Below, piece after piece: positions 30,167 to 39,000 of a stretch of DNA of 64,000 bases; position 1 is the stretch's first letter; each line of letters starts with the position of its first letter. The notes under the pieces were generated by a model that had not been told where the DNA came from, searched no databases, and saw only the letters and a program-made list of their open reading frames with translations. Source of the stretch: Verrucomicrobiota bacterium (GTDB lineage Bacteria > Verrucomicrobiota > Verrucomicrobiia > CAIQCK01); the NCBI GenBank assembly GCA_016235595.1, contig JACRJX010000025.1:186001-250000 (forward strand), given 5' to 3'. The translations under genes and the position numbers were made by a program.

Positions 30167-31693
30167 GTGCCAAAACCATTTTACATCACAACGCCGATCT
30201 ACTACGTCAACGACCGGCCTCACATTGGCCATGCCTACTGCACCATCGTCGCGGATGCCATCGCGCGGGCGCATCGGCTGATGGGTGAAGAGGTGTTCTT
30301 TCTTACCGGCCTCGATGAACACGGCCAGAAGGTGCAGCAGGCCGCCCAGGCCAAAGGCGTGACACCCCAGCAGTTTTGCGACGAAATGGCTCCGCACTGG
30401 CAGGAACTCTGGCCGAAGCTACAGATCTCCAACACCGACCTCATCCGCACGACGCAACCGCGACACAAGCGCGTCGTGCAGACCATTCTCCAGAAGCTCT
30501 ACGACGCCGGTGAGATTTACACCGCCGAATATGAAGGCTGGTATTCAACCCGGGCCGAGCAATTCCTGACCGAAAAGGAAATGGGGCCGGACGGAAAATT
30601 CCCGGCCGAATACGGCGAAGTGACGCGGCTGAAGGAAAAGAACTATTTCTTCAAGATGAGCAAGTATCAGAACTGGCTCATCGATTACATCCGCAACAAT
30701 CCCGGTTTCGTTTATCCTGACTACCGCCGCAACGAAATCCTCGGCTTCCTGCAAAAGCCGCTCGGCGACCTCTGCATCTCGCGGCCGGCGTCGCGGCTGG
30801 CGTGGGGCATTCCCCTGCCATTCGACGCAGGCTACGTCACCTACGTCTGGTTCGACGCGCTGACGAACTACGTCACCGCGGCAGGCTACGGCACGCCGGA
30901 GTTCGAGCGAAACTGGCCCGCCGACATCCACCTCATCGGCAAGGAAATTCTTCTCTTCCACGCCGGCTACTGGCCCATCATGCTCAAGGCTGCCGGCATT
31001 CCGCTGCCGAAACAGATCGTCGCGCACGGTTGGTGGACACGCGATGGGCAGAAGATGAGCAAGAGCGTCGGCAACGTCGTGGATCCCGTTGCCATCGTCG
31101 AGGCGTGGGGCGCGGACGCGCTGCGTTACTACCTGCTGCGGGAACTGCCCATCGGCTCCGACGGCGACTGGGCCGACACGAACTTCGAGCGCCGCTACAA
31201 CGGCGAACTGGCCAATGACCTCGGCAACCTCGTCAACCGCTCGCTCTCAATGATCAAGCGCTACTGCAAAGGCGTTTTGCCGGAGCCGACCGCGAGCGAC
31301 CCGCTCGACGACGAACTCCGCGCGCTGGCCGCCGCCACAGCAAAGCGGTTCCCTGATCGTATTGCCAAACTGGAACTGAACCCGTTGCTCGGCGACATCT
31401 GGGATTTCATCCGCCGCTGCAACCAATACGTGGACCAGTGCGCGCCATGGGCGCTGGCCAAGGACCCGTCGAAAGCCCCCCGCCTCGGCACCGTGCTCTA
31501 CAACCTCGCCGAGAGTTGCCGTGTCATCTCCATTCTGCTGACGCCGTTCCTTCCAACGACCGCGGAGAAGATTCGGCATCAACTCGGTCTCGGCGAGACG
31601 CCCGCGGTTTTGGACGAGGCGCAAATGTGGGGAAAGCTCGTCTCCAGCCGCCCGCTCGGTGAAGTAGCGCCGCTGTTTCCGAAGAAGCAATGA
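30167..31693 (+). CDS. metG: Methionyl-tRNA synthetase (short form)
   Basis: 508 residues with an apparent GTG start. Class I signatures are HIGH at 19-22 and KMSKS at about 295-299; PIYYVND at the start and the anticodon-binding helices after about 380 (NDLGNLVNRSLSMIKRY) are typical. There is no C-terminal tRNA-binding OB domain. The zinc-knuckle region that normally reads GxYCxxCE...C..H reads YEGWYSTRAEQFLTEKEM here, so the zinc Cys residues appear to be lost. It charges tRNA-Met for initiation and elongation. It ends 9 bases before the solute-binding protein gene, suggesting read-through transcription. Confidence 0.96.
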   Translation: MPKPFYITTPIYYVNDRPHIGHAYCTIVADAIARAHRLMGEEVFFLTGLDEHGQKVQQAAQAKGVTPQQFCDEMAPHWQELWPKLQISNTDLIRTTQPRHKRVVQTILQKLYDAGEIYTAEYEGWYSTRAEQFLTEKEMGPDGKFPAEYGEVTRLKEKNYFFKMSKYQNWLIDYIRNNPGFVYPDYRRNEILGFLQKPLGDLCISRPASRLAWGIPLPFDAGYVTYVWFDALTNYVTAAGYGTPEFERNWPADIHLIGKEILLFHAGYWPIMLKAAGIPLPKQIVAHGWWTRDGQKMSKSVGNVVDPVAIVEAWGADALRYYLLRELPIGSDGDWADTNFERRYNGELANDLGNLVNRSLSMIKRYCKGVLPEPTASDPLDDELRALAAATAKRFPDRIAKLELNPLLGDIWDFIRRCNQYVDQCAPWALAKDPSKAPRLGTVLYNLAESCRVISILLTPFLPTTAEKIRHQLGLGETPAVLDEAQMWGKLVSSRPLGEVAPLFPKKQ

Positions 31694-31702
31694 GCCGTGG
31701 CT

Positions 31703-33346
31703 ATGAGAACTTATTGTCTGCTCGCTGCAGCCATCGTCGCCGTCTTCCTCGCCACAAGTTGCGGCCAGAAAACCGCGCCGGCTGAGAAACCGTTCATCTT
31801 CGCGCGCGCCGCCGACTCGCAAGCGCTTGACCCCGTCGCTGCGGACGATAGCGAGAACGCCAAGGTGCTTGGCAACATCTGCGAGGGACTGGTCCGCTTC
31901 AAGAGCGGCACGTCCCAGATCGAACCCTGCCTTGCAGAAACATGGAATCTCAGCAGCGACAGCCAAACGTGCATCATCGCGTTGCGTGAAGGCGTCAAGT
32001 TCCACGACGGCACGCCGCTGGACGCTGCCGCCGTACTATGGAACTTCAACCGCCAGATGGGCACGAACGCGTCTGGAAACATCCCAAACGCAGACCCCGC
32101 CCGCCGTTCTGATCTCTACGGCAACATCGAGGCCGTGCGCGTGCTGGATGCACAGCGGCTGGAACTGCGTCTGAAGAAACCCAATCCTGCACTGCTCGCG
32201 AATCTCGCAACGGCTTCCGCCTCCCTCATCAGCCCGCGCGCGCCCGCCGACTACGGCAAGGAGTTGTCACGCCATCCGGTCGGCACCGGCCCGTTCAAAC
32301 TGCGCGAATGGCCGCCCAACGGCCAGATCGTGCTCGAAGCCAACCCCGACTACTGGGGCCAGAAACCGAAGTCTGAACGCGTCGTGTTCAAGGTCGTTAC
32401 CAACAGCAGCGAGCGGCTCACCCAGCTCCGGACCAGCCAGATTCATGCAATGGACGGTCTCAACCCAGACGATCTTGCCTCTGTGCGCGCCAACAACCAG
32501 CTGACGCTGCTCGAAGCGACCGGCATCAACATGGTCTCGCTGGCCTTCAACTGCCGCAAAGCGCCGATGGACCGGCTGGAATTCCGCCAAGCGGTGGCAA
32601 TGGCAGTGCAGAGACCGCCGATCATCGAGTCGGTCTATCATGGAGCAGCAGTCGCGGCGACCTGCGTGCTGCCGCCGGCGTTGCGTCCAGCCGACACCAA
32701 GATCGAAGAATGGCCGCTCGACATCGAGCGTGCCCGCAGCCTCATCTCCCAACTGCAAATCGTCGTAAAACCCATCACCGTTTCCACCAACGATGCCTTT
32801 GGCCTGCCGATCACCTTCACGACGAACGTCATCGAGCGCGTCGAGTTGCCGCCGCTGAAACTCCATGTCGTAAACACACCGTGCCCGTGTCTGCCCAACC
32901 CGACGCAGGCGGCGGAGTTGATCAAGTCTGACCTCGAAGCCATCGGTCTGAAAATACAGATTGTCGCCCAAGACCCGGCTGCGTATCTCACCACCGTCAG
33001 CAGAGCAGAGCACGACCTCGCGCTGCACGTCTGCACCGGCCGCAACGGTGATTCCGGTGATTTCTTCAGGGTCGTTTCCCCCGAAGCTGCGCACGACGGC
33101 GATCCCGTCAACATTTCGTTCTTGGAAGACTACCAACTGGCCGCCGCGCTCAGTGAGGCTCGCGAACAACTCGACGCGGAGAAACGTGCGGCCGCCTATC
33201 TCCGCGCGCTGGCGCTTGCGCGCGAACACCTGCCCATCATCCCCCTCGCCCACGCCAACGACATGGTCGTCCTCCGCCGGGAAGTGCGAGACTTCGTCCT
33301 GCAACCCAACCTCGAACGACGGCTTGCACCCGTGTTCCTGAAGTAG
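31703..33346 (+). CDS. ABC transporter solute-binding lipoprotein, peptide/nickel type (SBP_bac_5)
   Basis: 547 residues from the ATG at 31703; a GTG at 31697 is the alternative. The N-terminus is a lipoprotein-type signal ending FLATSC with the acylated Cys near residue 20. The body matches family 5 binding proteins: ALDPVAADDSENAKVLGNIC, the ALREGVKFHDGTPLDA block near 96-111, and HPVGTGPFKLREW near 194. These capture oligopeptides, nickel-chelates or other solutes for an ABC permease. No permease or ATPase gene is adjacent; the neighbour upstream is metG. The imported compound is unknown. Confidence 0.88.
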   Translation: MRTYCLLAAAIVAVFLATSCGQKTAPAEKPFIFARAADSQALDPVAADDSENAKVLGNICEGLVRFKSGTSQIEPCLAETWNLSSDSQTCIIALREGVKFHDGTPLDAAAVLWNFNRQMGTNASGNIPNADPARRSDLYGNIEAVRVLDAQRLELRLKKPNPALLANLATASASLISPRAPADYGKELSRHPVGTGPFKLREWPPNGQIVLEANPDYWGQKPKSERVVFKVVTNSSERLTQLRTSQIHAMDGLNPDDLASVRANNQLTLLEATGINMVSLAFNCRKAPMDRLEFRQAVAMAVQRPPIIESVYHGAAVAATCVLPPALRPADTKIEEWPLDIERARSLISQLQIVVKPITVSTNDAFGLPITFTTNVIERVELPPLKLHVVNTPCPCLPNPTQAAELIKSDLEAIGLKIQIVAQDPAAYLTTVSRAEHDLALHVCTGRNGDSGDFFRVVSPEAAHDGDPVNISFLEDYQLAAALSEAREQLDAEKRAAAYLRALALAREHLPIIPLAHANDMVVLRREVRDFVLQPNLERRLAPVFLK

Positions 33347-33367
33347 CTTGCACACGAGTGCTGCAAG
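33347..33367 (+). terminator. Hairpin after the solute-binding protein gene
   Basis: CTTGCA at 33347-33352 and TGCAAG at 33362-33367, with a nested GCAC/GTGC pairing in between, start right after the stop codon. There is no T-run after it, so intrinsic termination is uncertain. It matches the AGCTTGCA-N9-TGCAA element after nrnA. Confidence 0.35.
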
Positions 33368-33439
33368 TCGCGCTGGTAAAACTTGCCGCTTGACGCCTAA
33401 CATCGGCTCATGCGTCATGTTCACAACCGGAGCAACACA

Positions 33440-35275
33440 ATGACTTCATGGATTCGCATTCTCCCGATTCTCCTGCTGCTGCCGCTGGCCGCTTCAGGGA
33501 AGGACGACACTTCGGCCCGGCCGCTGAAACAATCCGACGTGGTGTTCATGGGCGGCGGCAGCAAGGAAACCTACGAAGCCTACGGCGCGACGGTGGTGGA
33601 CTGGGGCGGCCACGCCTGGGGCGACGTGGAGAAGGTAAAGGCGGAATTCCGTGCGCGCGTGAAACTGGCGCAGGACCTCGGCATCCAATACAACGCCGGC
33701 ATCGGCATGATCACCGAGTTCCTCGGCATGATCAAGAGCTGCCCCGAACACGAACGCGCCATCTGCCGCACTCTCGACGGCAAGCCAATGACGGTACCGT
33801 GGCTCTGGGACCACAAGGTGGACGGCCAACTCGGCAAGGCCTGGTGGTTTTGCAGCAACAGCCCCCTCTACCAGAAGTTCCTGCGCGACCGCACCGCGCT
33901 GGCGATGGCCGGCAAGCCGGACGGCTACCACATTGACGACTACGGCGGCACCACCGGCACGATATGGAACGGCGGCTGTTTCTGCGAGTCGTGCATGCCG
34001 CTGTTTCGCGACTACCTGAAGCAGCACGTCGCCCCGGAACAACTGCGCGCGCTTGGCATCGAGAAGCTGGATGATTTCGACTACGGCAAGTGGCTCCTCG
34101 CCAAACACGTGAAGGACGGCGCGGAGTTCATGAAGAAACGATACACCCTGCCCCTCTACGTCGAGTTTCGGGAGTTCCAGGCGCAGGCCGCGGGCGCGGT
34201 CGTTCGCGGGTTGCAGGAATACGCCGCCAATCTGCGCGGCAAACCGCTGGCCCGCTCCGTCAACGGCTCACCGCCCGGTTCGCAAGCATTCGTGGTCCGG
34301 CCGCACGTGGATCACTACTCATGCGAAATCGGCATGGGCGCTCCGGGCAGCGAGTGGGCGGGCGTTTCGACGAACAAACTCACGGCCTCCGCGGCGTTCG
34401 TTTACCACTGCGCCGACATGGTCCACCGCGGCATCGCCGGTACCGCCGACGGCCACAGTTGGGCCTACATCAACAAGAAGAACACGATCAATCTCTGCCG
34501 TTACTGGATCGCCGAGTCCTACGCGTTCGGCCACTGCTTCATGGCGCCGGGCCGGCGCCAGTGGTGCTACACGAAGGAGAAAGGCACGCACTGGTATAAT
34601 GCCAAGTCGAAAGACTACGCCGACCTCTACCAGTTCGTGCGCAAGAACGCCGCGTTGTTTGACGATTACGAACCCGTGGCACAGATCGGTGTCATTTTCG
34701 GTCACACCGCCTGGCACAAAGGCAACAGGGAGCCGCAAGCGATTGCCACGTGCCTGCAGGAAGCCAACGTCCCGTTCACGTTCATCGCCGCCGGCGATCA
34801 ATTCCTCGACCTGCGGCTCGACGCGGCGAAGCTGGCGAAGTTCGGCAAGCTGGTCGTCCCACGCGACCTCAAGCTCGACGCGGCGCAACAAAAGGTCCTC
34901 GACCAGATTCCACCGGACAGACTCATCGTGTGGAAAGACGCCGCCTCGCTGCGCGCCTCCATCAAGCCGCCACTCGCCGTTGAAGGAACCCATGACGTGT
35001 GGGCGCTGCCGCGACGCAATCCGTCTCTGCTGAACTCTCCTCTTATCGTCCACATTCTCAACCGCAACTACGATTTCGCCACCGACCGAACCGAGACACA
35101 GCAAAACCTGACGCTGTTCCTTCACAACTCGTTGCTCGGCGGCCAGCGCCCGAAGCACTGCAAAGCCTTTGCGCCGGGAACCGAACCTGCCTCAATCGTC
35201 GTCGAGGCGGACGCGACGGGTGTGCGAATCAAGCTGCCGGAACTGAAGCTGTGGAGCATCCTGCGGTTGGAGTAG
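33440..35275 (+). CDS. Secreted glycoside-hydrolase-like protein of unknown substrate
   Basis: 611 residues from the ATG at 33440, which has CGGAG about 9 bases upstream; an ATG at 33410 is in frame but lacks a ribosome site. Residues 1-20 are a signal peptide (WIRILPILLLLPLAASG). The first about 400 residues look like a TIM-barrel hydrolase, with GYHIDDYGG near 158 and a Cys-rich NGGCFCESCMPLF near 172-184. The following about 100 residues (IGVIFGHTAWHKG...LRLDAAKLAKFGKLVVPRDLKLD) resemble the glutamine-amidotransferase-like middle domain of GH42-type beta-galactosidases. It lacks strong similarity to a named family that I can recall. The layout parallels the 1106-residue protein at 41463. 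Confidence 0.6.
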   Translation: MTSWIRILPILLLLPLAASGKDDTSARPLKQSDVVFMGGGSKETYEAYGATVVDWGGHAWGDVEKVKAEFRARVKLAQDLGIQYNAGIGMITEFLGMIKSCPEHERAICRTLDGKPMTVPWLWDHKVDGQLGKAWWFCSNSPLYQKFLRDRTALAMAGKPDGYHIDDYGGTTGTIWNGGCFCESCMPLFRDYLKQHVAPEQLRALGIEKLDDFDYGKWLLAKHVKDGAEFMKKRYTLPLYVEFREFQAQAAGAVVRGLQEYAANLRGKPLARSVNGSPPGSQAFVVRPHVDHYSCEIGMGAPGSEWAGVSTNKLTASAAFVYHCADMVHRGIAGTADGHSWAYINKKNTINLCRYWIAESYAFGHCFMAPGRRQWCYTKEKGTHWYNAKSKDYADLYQFVRKNAALFDDYEPVAQIGVIFGHTAWHKGNREPQAIATCLQEANVPFTFIAAGDQFLDLRLDAAKLAKFGKLVVPRDLKLDAAQQKVLDQIPPDRLIVWKDAASLRASIKPPLAVEGTHDVWALPRRNPSLLNSPLIVHILNRNYDFATDRTETQQNLTLFLHNSLLGGQRPKHCKAFAPGTEPASIVVEADATGVRIKLPELKLWSILRLE

Positions 35276-35317
35276 CCAGTCGCGCGCAAAATGATGCTCT
35301 TGTGCGACAGCCGATCC

Positions 35318-35956
35318 TCAGCGTTTCTTCAGAGTCATCACTGAGCCGCTGCGCTGCATGTCCAATTGGTTGAGAAACGTCATGCCGAGGAGCGTTTGTC
35401 TCAACTTCTCTGAACCTCCTTCGGTCACTGATCCCTGCACATTGTGCAACTCGATATTCCCCAGTTGAACCGAAGCCAGCGTCACCTGCCACGCCGGGCA
35501 TTCGCCGTTGGCGGTGCTGACGATGATGCGCTTGCCGGCTGAGTAGTTGATCTTCATGCGCTTGGCTTCGGCGCTGTTGATCACAACATCACTTGCGCCC
35601 GTGTCCACCATGGCGGTCGTCGTCACACCGTTGATCCGGATCGTGGTAACGAAGTGCCCATGCGGGTCTGCCTGCAGGCTCACCGAGGTAGCCACTCCCT
35701 GTCCCCTTCGCAGCGTGCAGCGCTTGCCGTCAACCACAAGCACGGCTTCGTCCCGCGTCGCTGAGATCAACTGGACGCCTTCCGGCGAAGTCTGGCCGAC
35801 TTTCATCCGGCGAAGGACCAGGTCGTTCACCATCAGATCGGCGCGGTCGGGTCCAAGCCCCAGCACTTTCACCGTTGTCTCGGCAAAAGACGGCGTCGTG
35901 GCCGCAAGCCCCAACAGGGTGATGAACAGGATGCAGGCAAGTCGAGTCACTTTCAT
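35318..35956 (-). CDS. Exported retropepsin-like aspartic protease (clan AA)
   Basis: 212 residues from the ATG at 35956; an ATG at 35977 is in frame. A signal peptide covers about 1-25 (ends TPSFA). The C-terminal domain has the aspartic protease motif MVDTGASDVVIN with Asp118, and the partner hydrophobic-Gly motif LLGMTFLNQLD near 190, typical of single-domain bacterial retropepsins that work as dimers (the TIGR02281 type). The N-terminal 90 residues are a separate small domain (LGLGPDRADLMVNDLVLRRMKVG). Substrate unknown. It is the last gene of the minus-strand block, 126 bases after the ceramidase-like gene. Confidence 0.82.
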   Translation of the reverse strand: MKVTRLACILFITLLGLAATTPSFAETTVKVLGLGPDRADLMVNDLVLRRMKVGQTSPEGVQLISATRDEAVLVVDGKRCTLRRGQGVATSVSLQADPHGHFVTTIRINGVTTTAMVDTGASDVVINSAEAKRMKINYSAGKRIIVSTANGECPAWQVTLASVQLGNIELHNVQGSVTEGGSEKLRQTLLGMTFLNQLDMQRSGSVMTLKKR

Positions 35957-36082
35957 TGTCAGTGTGCCCTTCTTCATATGCTTGTCAGCACTCTACCAGC
36001 CAGTCGCATGAGCGCAACCGCAGAAATCCATCGCCAATGCACGGACAAACTCGATGATTATATCTTACATGCTTCAATGCTC

Positions 36083-37471
36083 TTACTTCTCCGCACCCAA
36101 CAACGACTTCATCGCGTCCAGCAGCACCTTTTCGACCTTCGGTGACACTTGCGACACCTTGCTGGCTTCGTAGCCGCCCTGCGAATACGCGATCTCGGTG
36201 CCGATGTAGCCGCAGCCGTTGTCGCCATACGCCGCCATGCACACCACTGCGTCGGGACGCATCCGCTGCGCGGCGAGTTGATACTCGACGAACAGTTCGC
36301 CGGGCATGTGCAGGACGCGCGCCGGGCCGATCCACAGACAGCTCAGGTCAATTCGATGGCCAGCCTTGCAACGGCGCGACCACGCGAGTTGCCGCGCCGC
36401 GCGCGCCCGCTCGCCAACTTTGGCCGATGTGTCGGCGAGCAACTTGACAGCGAGGGCCTCATCAGCCAGTTCCTCGCGCAACGGCAGCGCAACCGCCTTC
36501 ACATGCCACTCGATGTCCGCGGCGCGCAACGGCGACTTGCGGGTGGCCGTCCACGCCTCCTCCAAACCGCGCGCCAGCCGCCGGGCGAGCGCGGGCCGGT
36601 TTTCGGGAGAGCCGTCGTTGTATTTGCCCGCAGTAACGTTGCCGCCAGCGCCGTCGAAATGGATGAGCGGCACGCCGGGCAATGCAGCCTCGCGCATCGC
36701 GCGGGCCATGCCGATGGTGTCAGCGCTGACGCCTCCCCTGCCGTAGTAGCTTTGCGGATGCGTGGCGTAGTAGCTGAGCACCGCGCGCGGCTGGTCTCCG
36801 TCCCAAAAACTCAACACGCGCACGAACGGGTCAATGACGCCCTCGGGTGCGGCGCGGGCCGCCGGGATACGGCACGCGCTGTAGCGGACATACTTCACCT
36901 TGCCGTCAGGCCCGGCAACGCGACGGTTCGAAGCGAACTGCTCCACCTTCGCCTGGCCGACGCCGACGTGGGTCACGGCTTTCGGTTGCCGCATAGCCTC
37001 GCGGGCGGCCTTCGCGGTGCGCGCTATCGCCTCGTGGGCGAAGGGAACATTCGAGAACTTGTTGGTCAGTCCCTGCGCGGCCAGCAGGTCCTCGGTCGTA
37101 AAATCGCAGCCCGGCGTGTCGTGCTGGTGCACGGTGTGGACCGCCACGCGTTCGACGGTGGTGCCTGCCGCCTCGGCGAGCGCCTTGCGCCACTCGTCGT
37201 AGCCGGCGTTGCTATTGACCACCCAATCCACTGCGCAAAGCACGATCGGTTTCTGATCCGCTGCCAGCAGCACCACGCCGCGCGCGGTGAGAGGGTCCAC
37301 GACGCACAGCGCATTGGAAACATTGCCGTGACACAACGGCGACCCAATCGGTGGCGTGACATCGGCCTGAAACGCGGCAATGCGAACGTTGGAAGCAATA
37401 GCGCTGTCCGGCGTCAGAACTGCAACGGCTGACACAACGACGGCAAACAGGAATCTGGATTGAATGTTCAT
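36083..37471 (-). CDS. Exported neutral/alkaline ceramidase-like protein
   Basis: 462 residues from the ATG at 37471, which has GGAGG 7-11 bases upstream; upstream residues in the longer frame belong to the symporter gene. Residues 1-27 are a signal peptide. FQADVTPPIGSPLCHGN at about 34-50 is typical of the ceramidase N-terminal family, and HTVHQHDTPGC at 112-122 provides the His cluster expected at the zinc site. FDGAGGNVTAG and MAAYGDNGCGYIGTEIAY are further family elements. Classical members hydrolyse ceramide amide bonds, but the many verrucomicrobial and planctomycete homologues are uncharacterised. It begins 2 bases after the symporter stop, so the two are co-expressed. Confidence 0.78.
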   Translation of the reverse strand: MNIQSRFLFAVVVSAVAVLTPDSAIASNVRIAAFQADVTPPIGSPLCHGNVSNALCVVDPLTARGVVLLAADQKPIVLCAVDWVVNSNAGYDEWRKALAEAAGTTVERVAVHTVHQHDTPGCDFTTEDLLAAQGLTNKFSNVPFAHEAIARTAKAAREAMRQPKAVTHVGVGQAKVEQFASNRRVAGPDGKVKYVRYSACRIPAARAAPEGVIDPFVRVLSFWDGDQPRAVLSYYATHPQSYYGRGGVSADTIGMARAMREAALPGVPLIHFDGAGGNVTAGKYNDGSPENRPALARRLARGLEEAWTATRKSPLRAADIEWHVKAVALPLREELADEALAVKLLADTSAKVGERARAARQLAWSRRCKAGHRIDLSCLWIGPARVLHMPGELFVEYQLAAQRMRPDAVVCMAAYGDNGCGYIGTEIAYSQGGYEASKVSQVSPKVEKVLLDAMKSLLGAEK

Positions 37472-37473
37472 GG

Positions 37474-38973
37474 TTACTCCTCCGGCACGTAGCGGGTGGC
37501 GACGGTAAGCCCGTCCAAGGATTTTGATTCCGCGGCGAAAAACGCGCTGGCGGCAAGTCCGGTGACGTAGGTGACGACGCAGCCGATGCAAGCGTGCCAG
37601 AGAAACGAGACGTTGCTCGCGAAACAGATCGGCAACAACACCGCAATGCCGGCGAGCCAGCCCACGATGGCCCCTTTCGCGTTGGCGCGCTTGGAGAGCA
37701 TGCCGAGGAAAAACAAGCCGAGCAGCGGTCCGCCAGTGATGGCCATCATCTTGACCGCGCCCTCAACCAACGTGCCCATTCTCTCGACCACGAACGCCAG
37801 CGCGGCCACGAGGACCCCAAAGCCAATGGTCATCCATCGCGCCAACCGGAGCTGCTCCGCCTCGCTCACGTCAGGCCGCCAGAGGCGCTTGTAGAAATCC
37901 ATCAGCGCTGCGGTGGTCATCGCATTGATGCCCGACGAACTGACCGACATGCTTGCGGAGAAAATCGCCGAGATGAGCAAGCCACCCATGCCGGCCGGCA
38001 GGGCGTTGACAACGAAGTAAGGCAGGATCTGGTCAGCTCTGCGGATCGCCCCGGACGCGAGCGGGTCGAAGTGTTGCGATTGATAGTAAGCGTAGAGCAC
38101 CACGCCCGACAGGTAGAAAAGAGCCGTCACGGGCAACACCATCCACAATCTCATCCACAGGCCGCGTTGCGCAGTCTTCAAGCTCGTCGCAGTCATGTAG
38201 CGTTGTACCGCGACCTGGTCGGTCGCCATCTGCACCAGCGCATGGAACGCCTGGCCAAGCAGCAACCCCCATAACGTCACGCGCACCATCGGGTCCAGGC
38301 TCAGGTCAACGGTGATCTTGCCGCCGGCGCGGGCGATTTCGTAGGCGCCGGCAACGCCACCCGGGATATGCCAGAACGCCACGATGAATATGAGCAGTTG
38401 CCCGCCGAAGAGGATGATGAACTGGATCGCGTCAATCCAGATCACCGCCTGCATGCCGCCCAGCGCCGCGTAGAACGTCGCCAGCGCGCCCGTCACCACG
38501 ATCGTGAACCCAAGCGGCAGGCCCGTGACCTGTTCCAGAGCCAGCGCTGGCGCGTAAATCGCCAGCGCCAGCCACAGCAGCACACGCGTGATGAACAACG
38601 CCGATGCCAGCGTGCGCACGCCGACCGAGAAACGTTCCTCCAGATAGTGATACGCTGTGAAAAACTTTGCGCGGTAGAAGAACGGGATGAAAACTGCGGT
38701 CGTGATGGGCGTGGCAATAAAGAAACTAAGCCCGACCAGCACGTAGCTCGCGTCGTGCGCATAGACCTCGCTCGGCGCACCGAGGTAGCTGATGCCGCTG
38801 AACATCGCCGAGAGAATGGACAGCCCGACCATCAACGCCCCCATACTGCGTCCCGCCAGCAGGAACTCCTTCACCGAGCTGTGCTTCTTTACGAACGCAA
38901 AACCGAGCAGCGTCGAGACAATGAGATAGACAGCAAAGACGATGTAGTCGAGCGACGAAAAGCGCGCGATCAT
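37474..38973 (-). CDS. Sodium:solute symporter (SSS family)
   Basis: 499 residues with about 13 hydrophobic segments. The N-terminus (DYIVFAVYLIVSTLLGF, then KEFLLAGRSMGALMVGLSILSAMFSG, read as short motifs) and GLLISAIFSASMSVSSSGINAM near residue 330 are typical of SLC5-like transporters, where the serines of the last motif help bind sodium. Substrates in the family include sugars, sialic acid, proline and pantothenate. Placed directly between the amidohydrolase-aminotransferase fusion and the ceramidase-like gene, it is a good candidate for importing the compound those enzymes process. Confidence 0.93.
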   Translation of the reverse strand: MIARFSSLDYIVFAVYLIVSTLLGFAFVKKHSSVKEFLLAGRSMGALMVGLSILSAMFSGISYLGAPSEVYAHDASYVLVGLSFFIATPITTAVFIPFFYRAKFFTAYHYLEERFSVGVRTLASALFITRVLLWLALAIYAPALALEQVTGLPLGFTIVVTGALATFYAALGGMQAVIWIDAIQFIILFGGQLLIFIVAFWHIPGGVAGAYEIARAGGKITVDLSLDPMVRVTLWGLLLGQAFHALVQMATDQVAVQRYMTATSLKTAQRGLWMRLWMVLPVTALFYLSGVVLYAYYQSQHFDPLASGAIRRADQILPYFVVNALPAGMGGLLISAIFSASMSVSSSGINAMTTAALMDFYKRLWRPDVSEAEQLRLARWMTIGFGVLVAALAFVVERMGTLVEGAVKMMAITGGPLLGLFFLGMLSKRANAKGAIVGWLAGIAVLLPICFASNVSFLWHACIGCVVTYVTGLAASAFFAAESKSLDGLTVATRYVPEE

Positions 38974-39000
38974 GGGGTCAGGTTCCTGTGTGCGTGTTGT

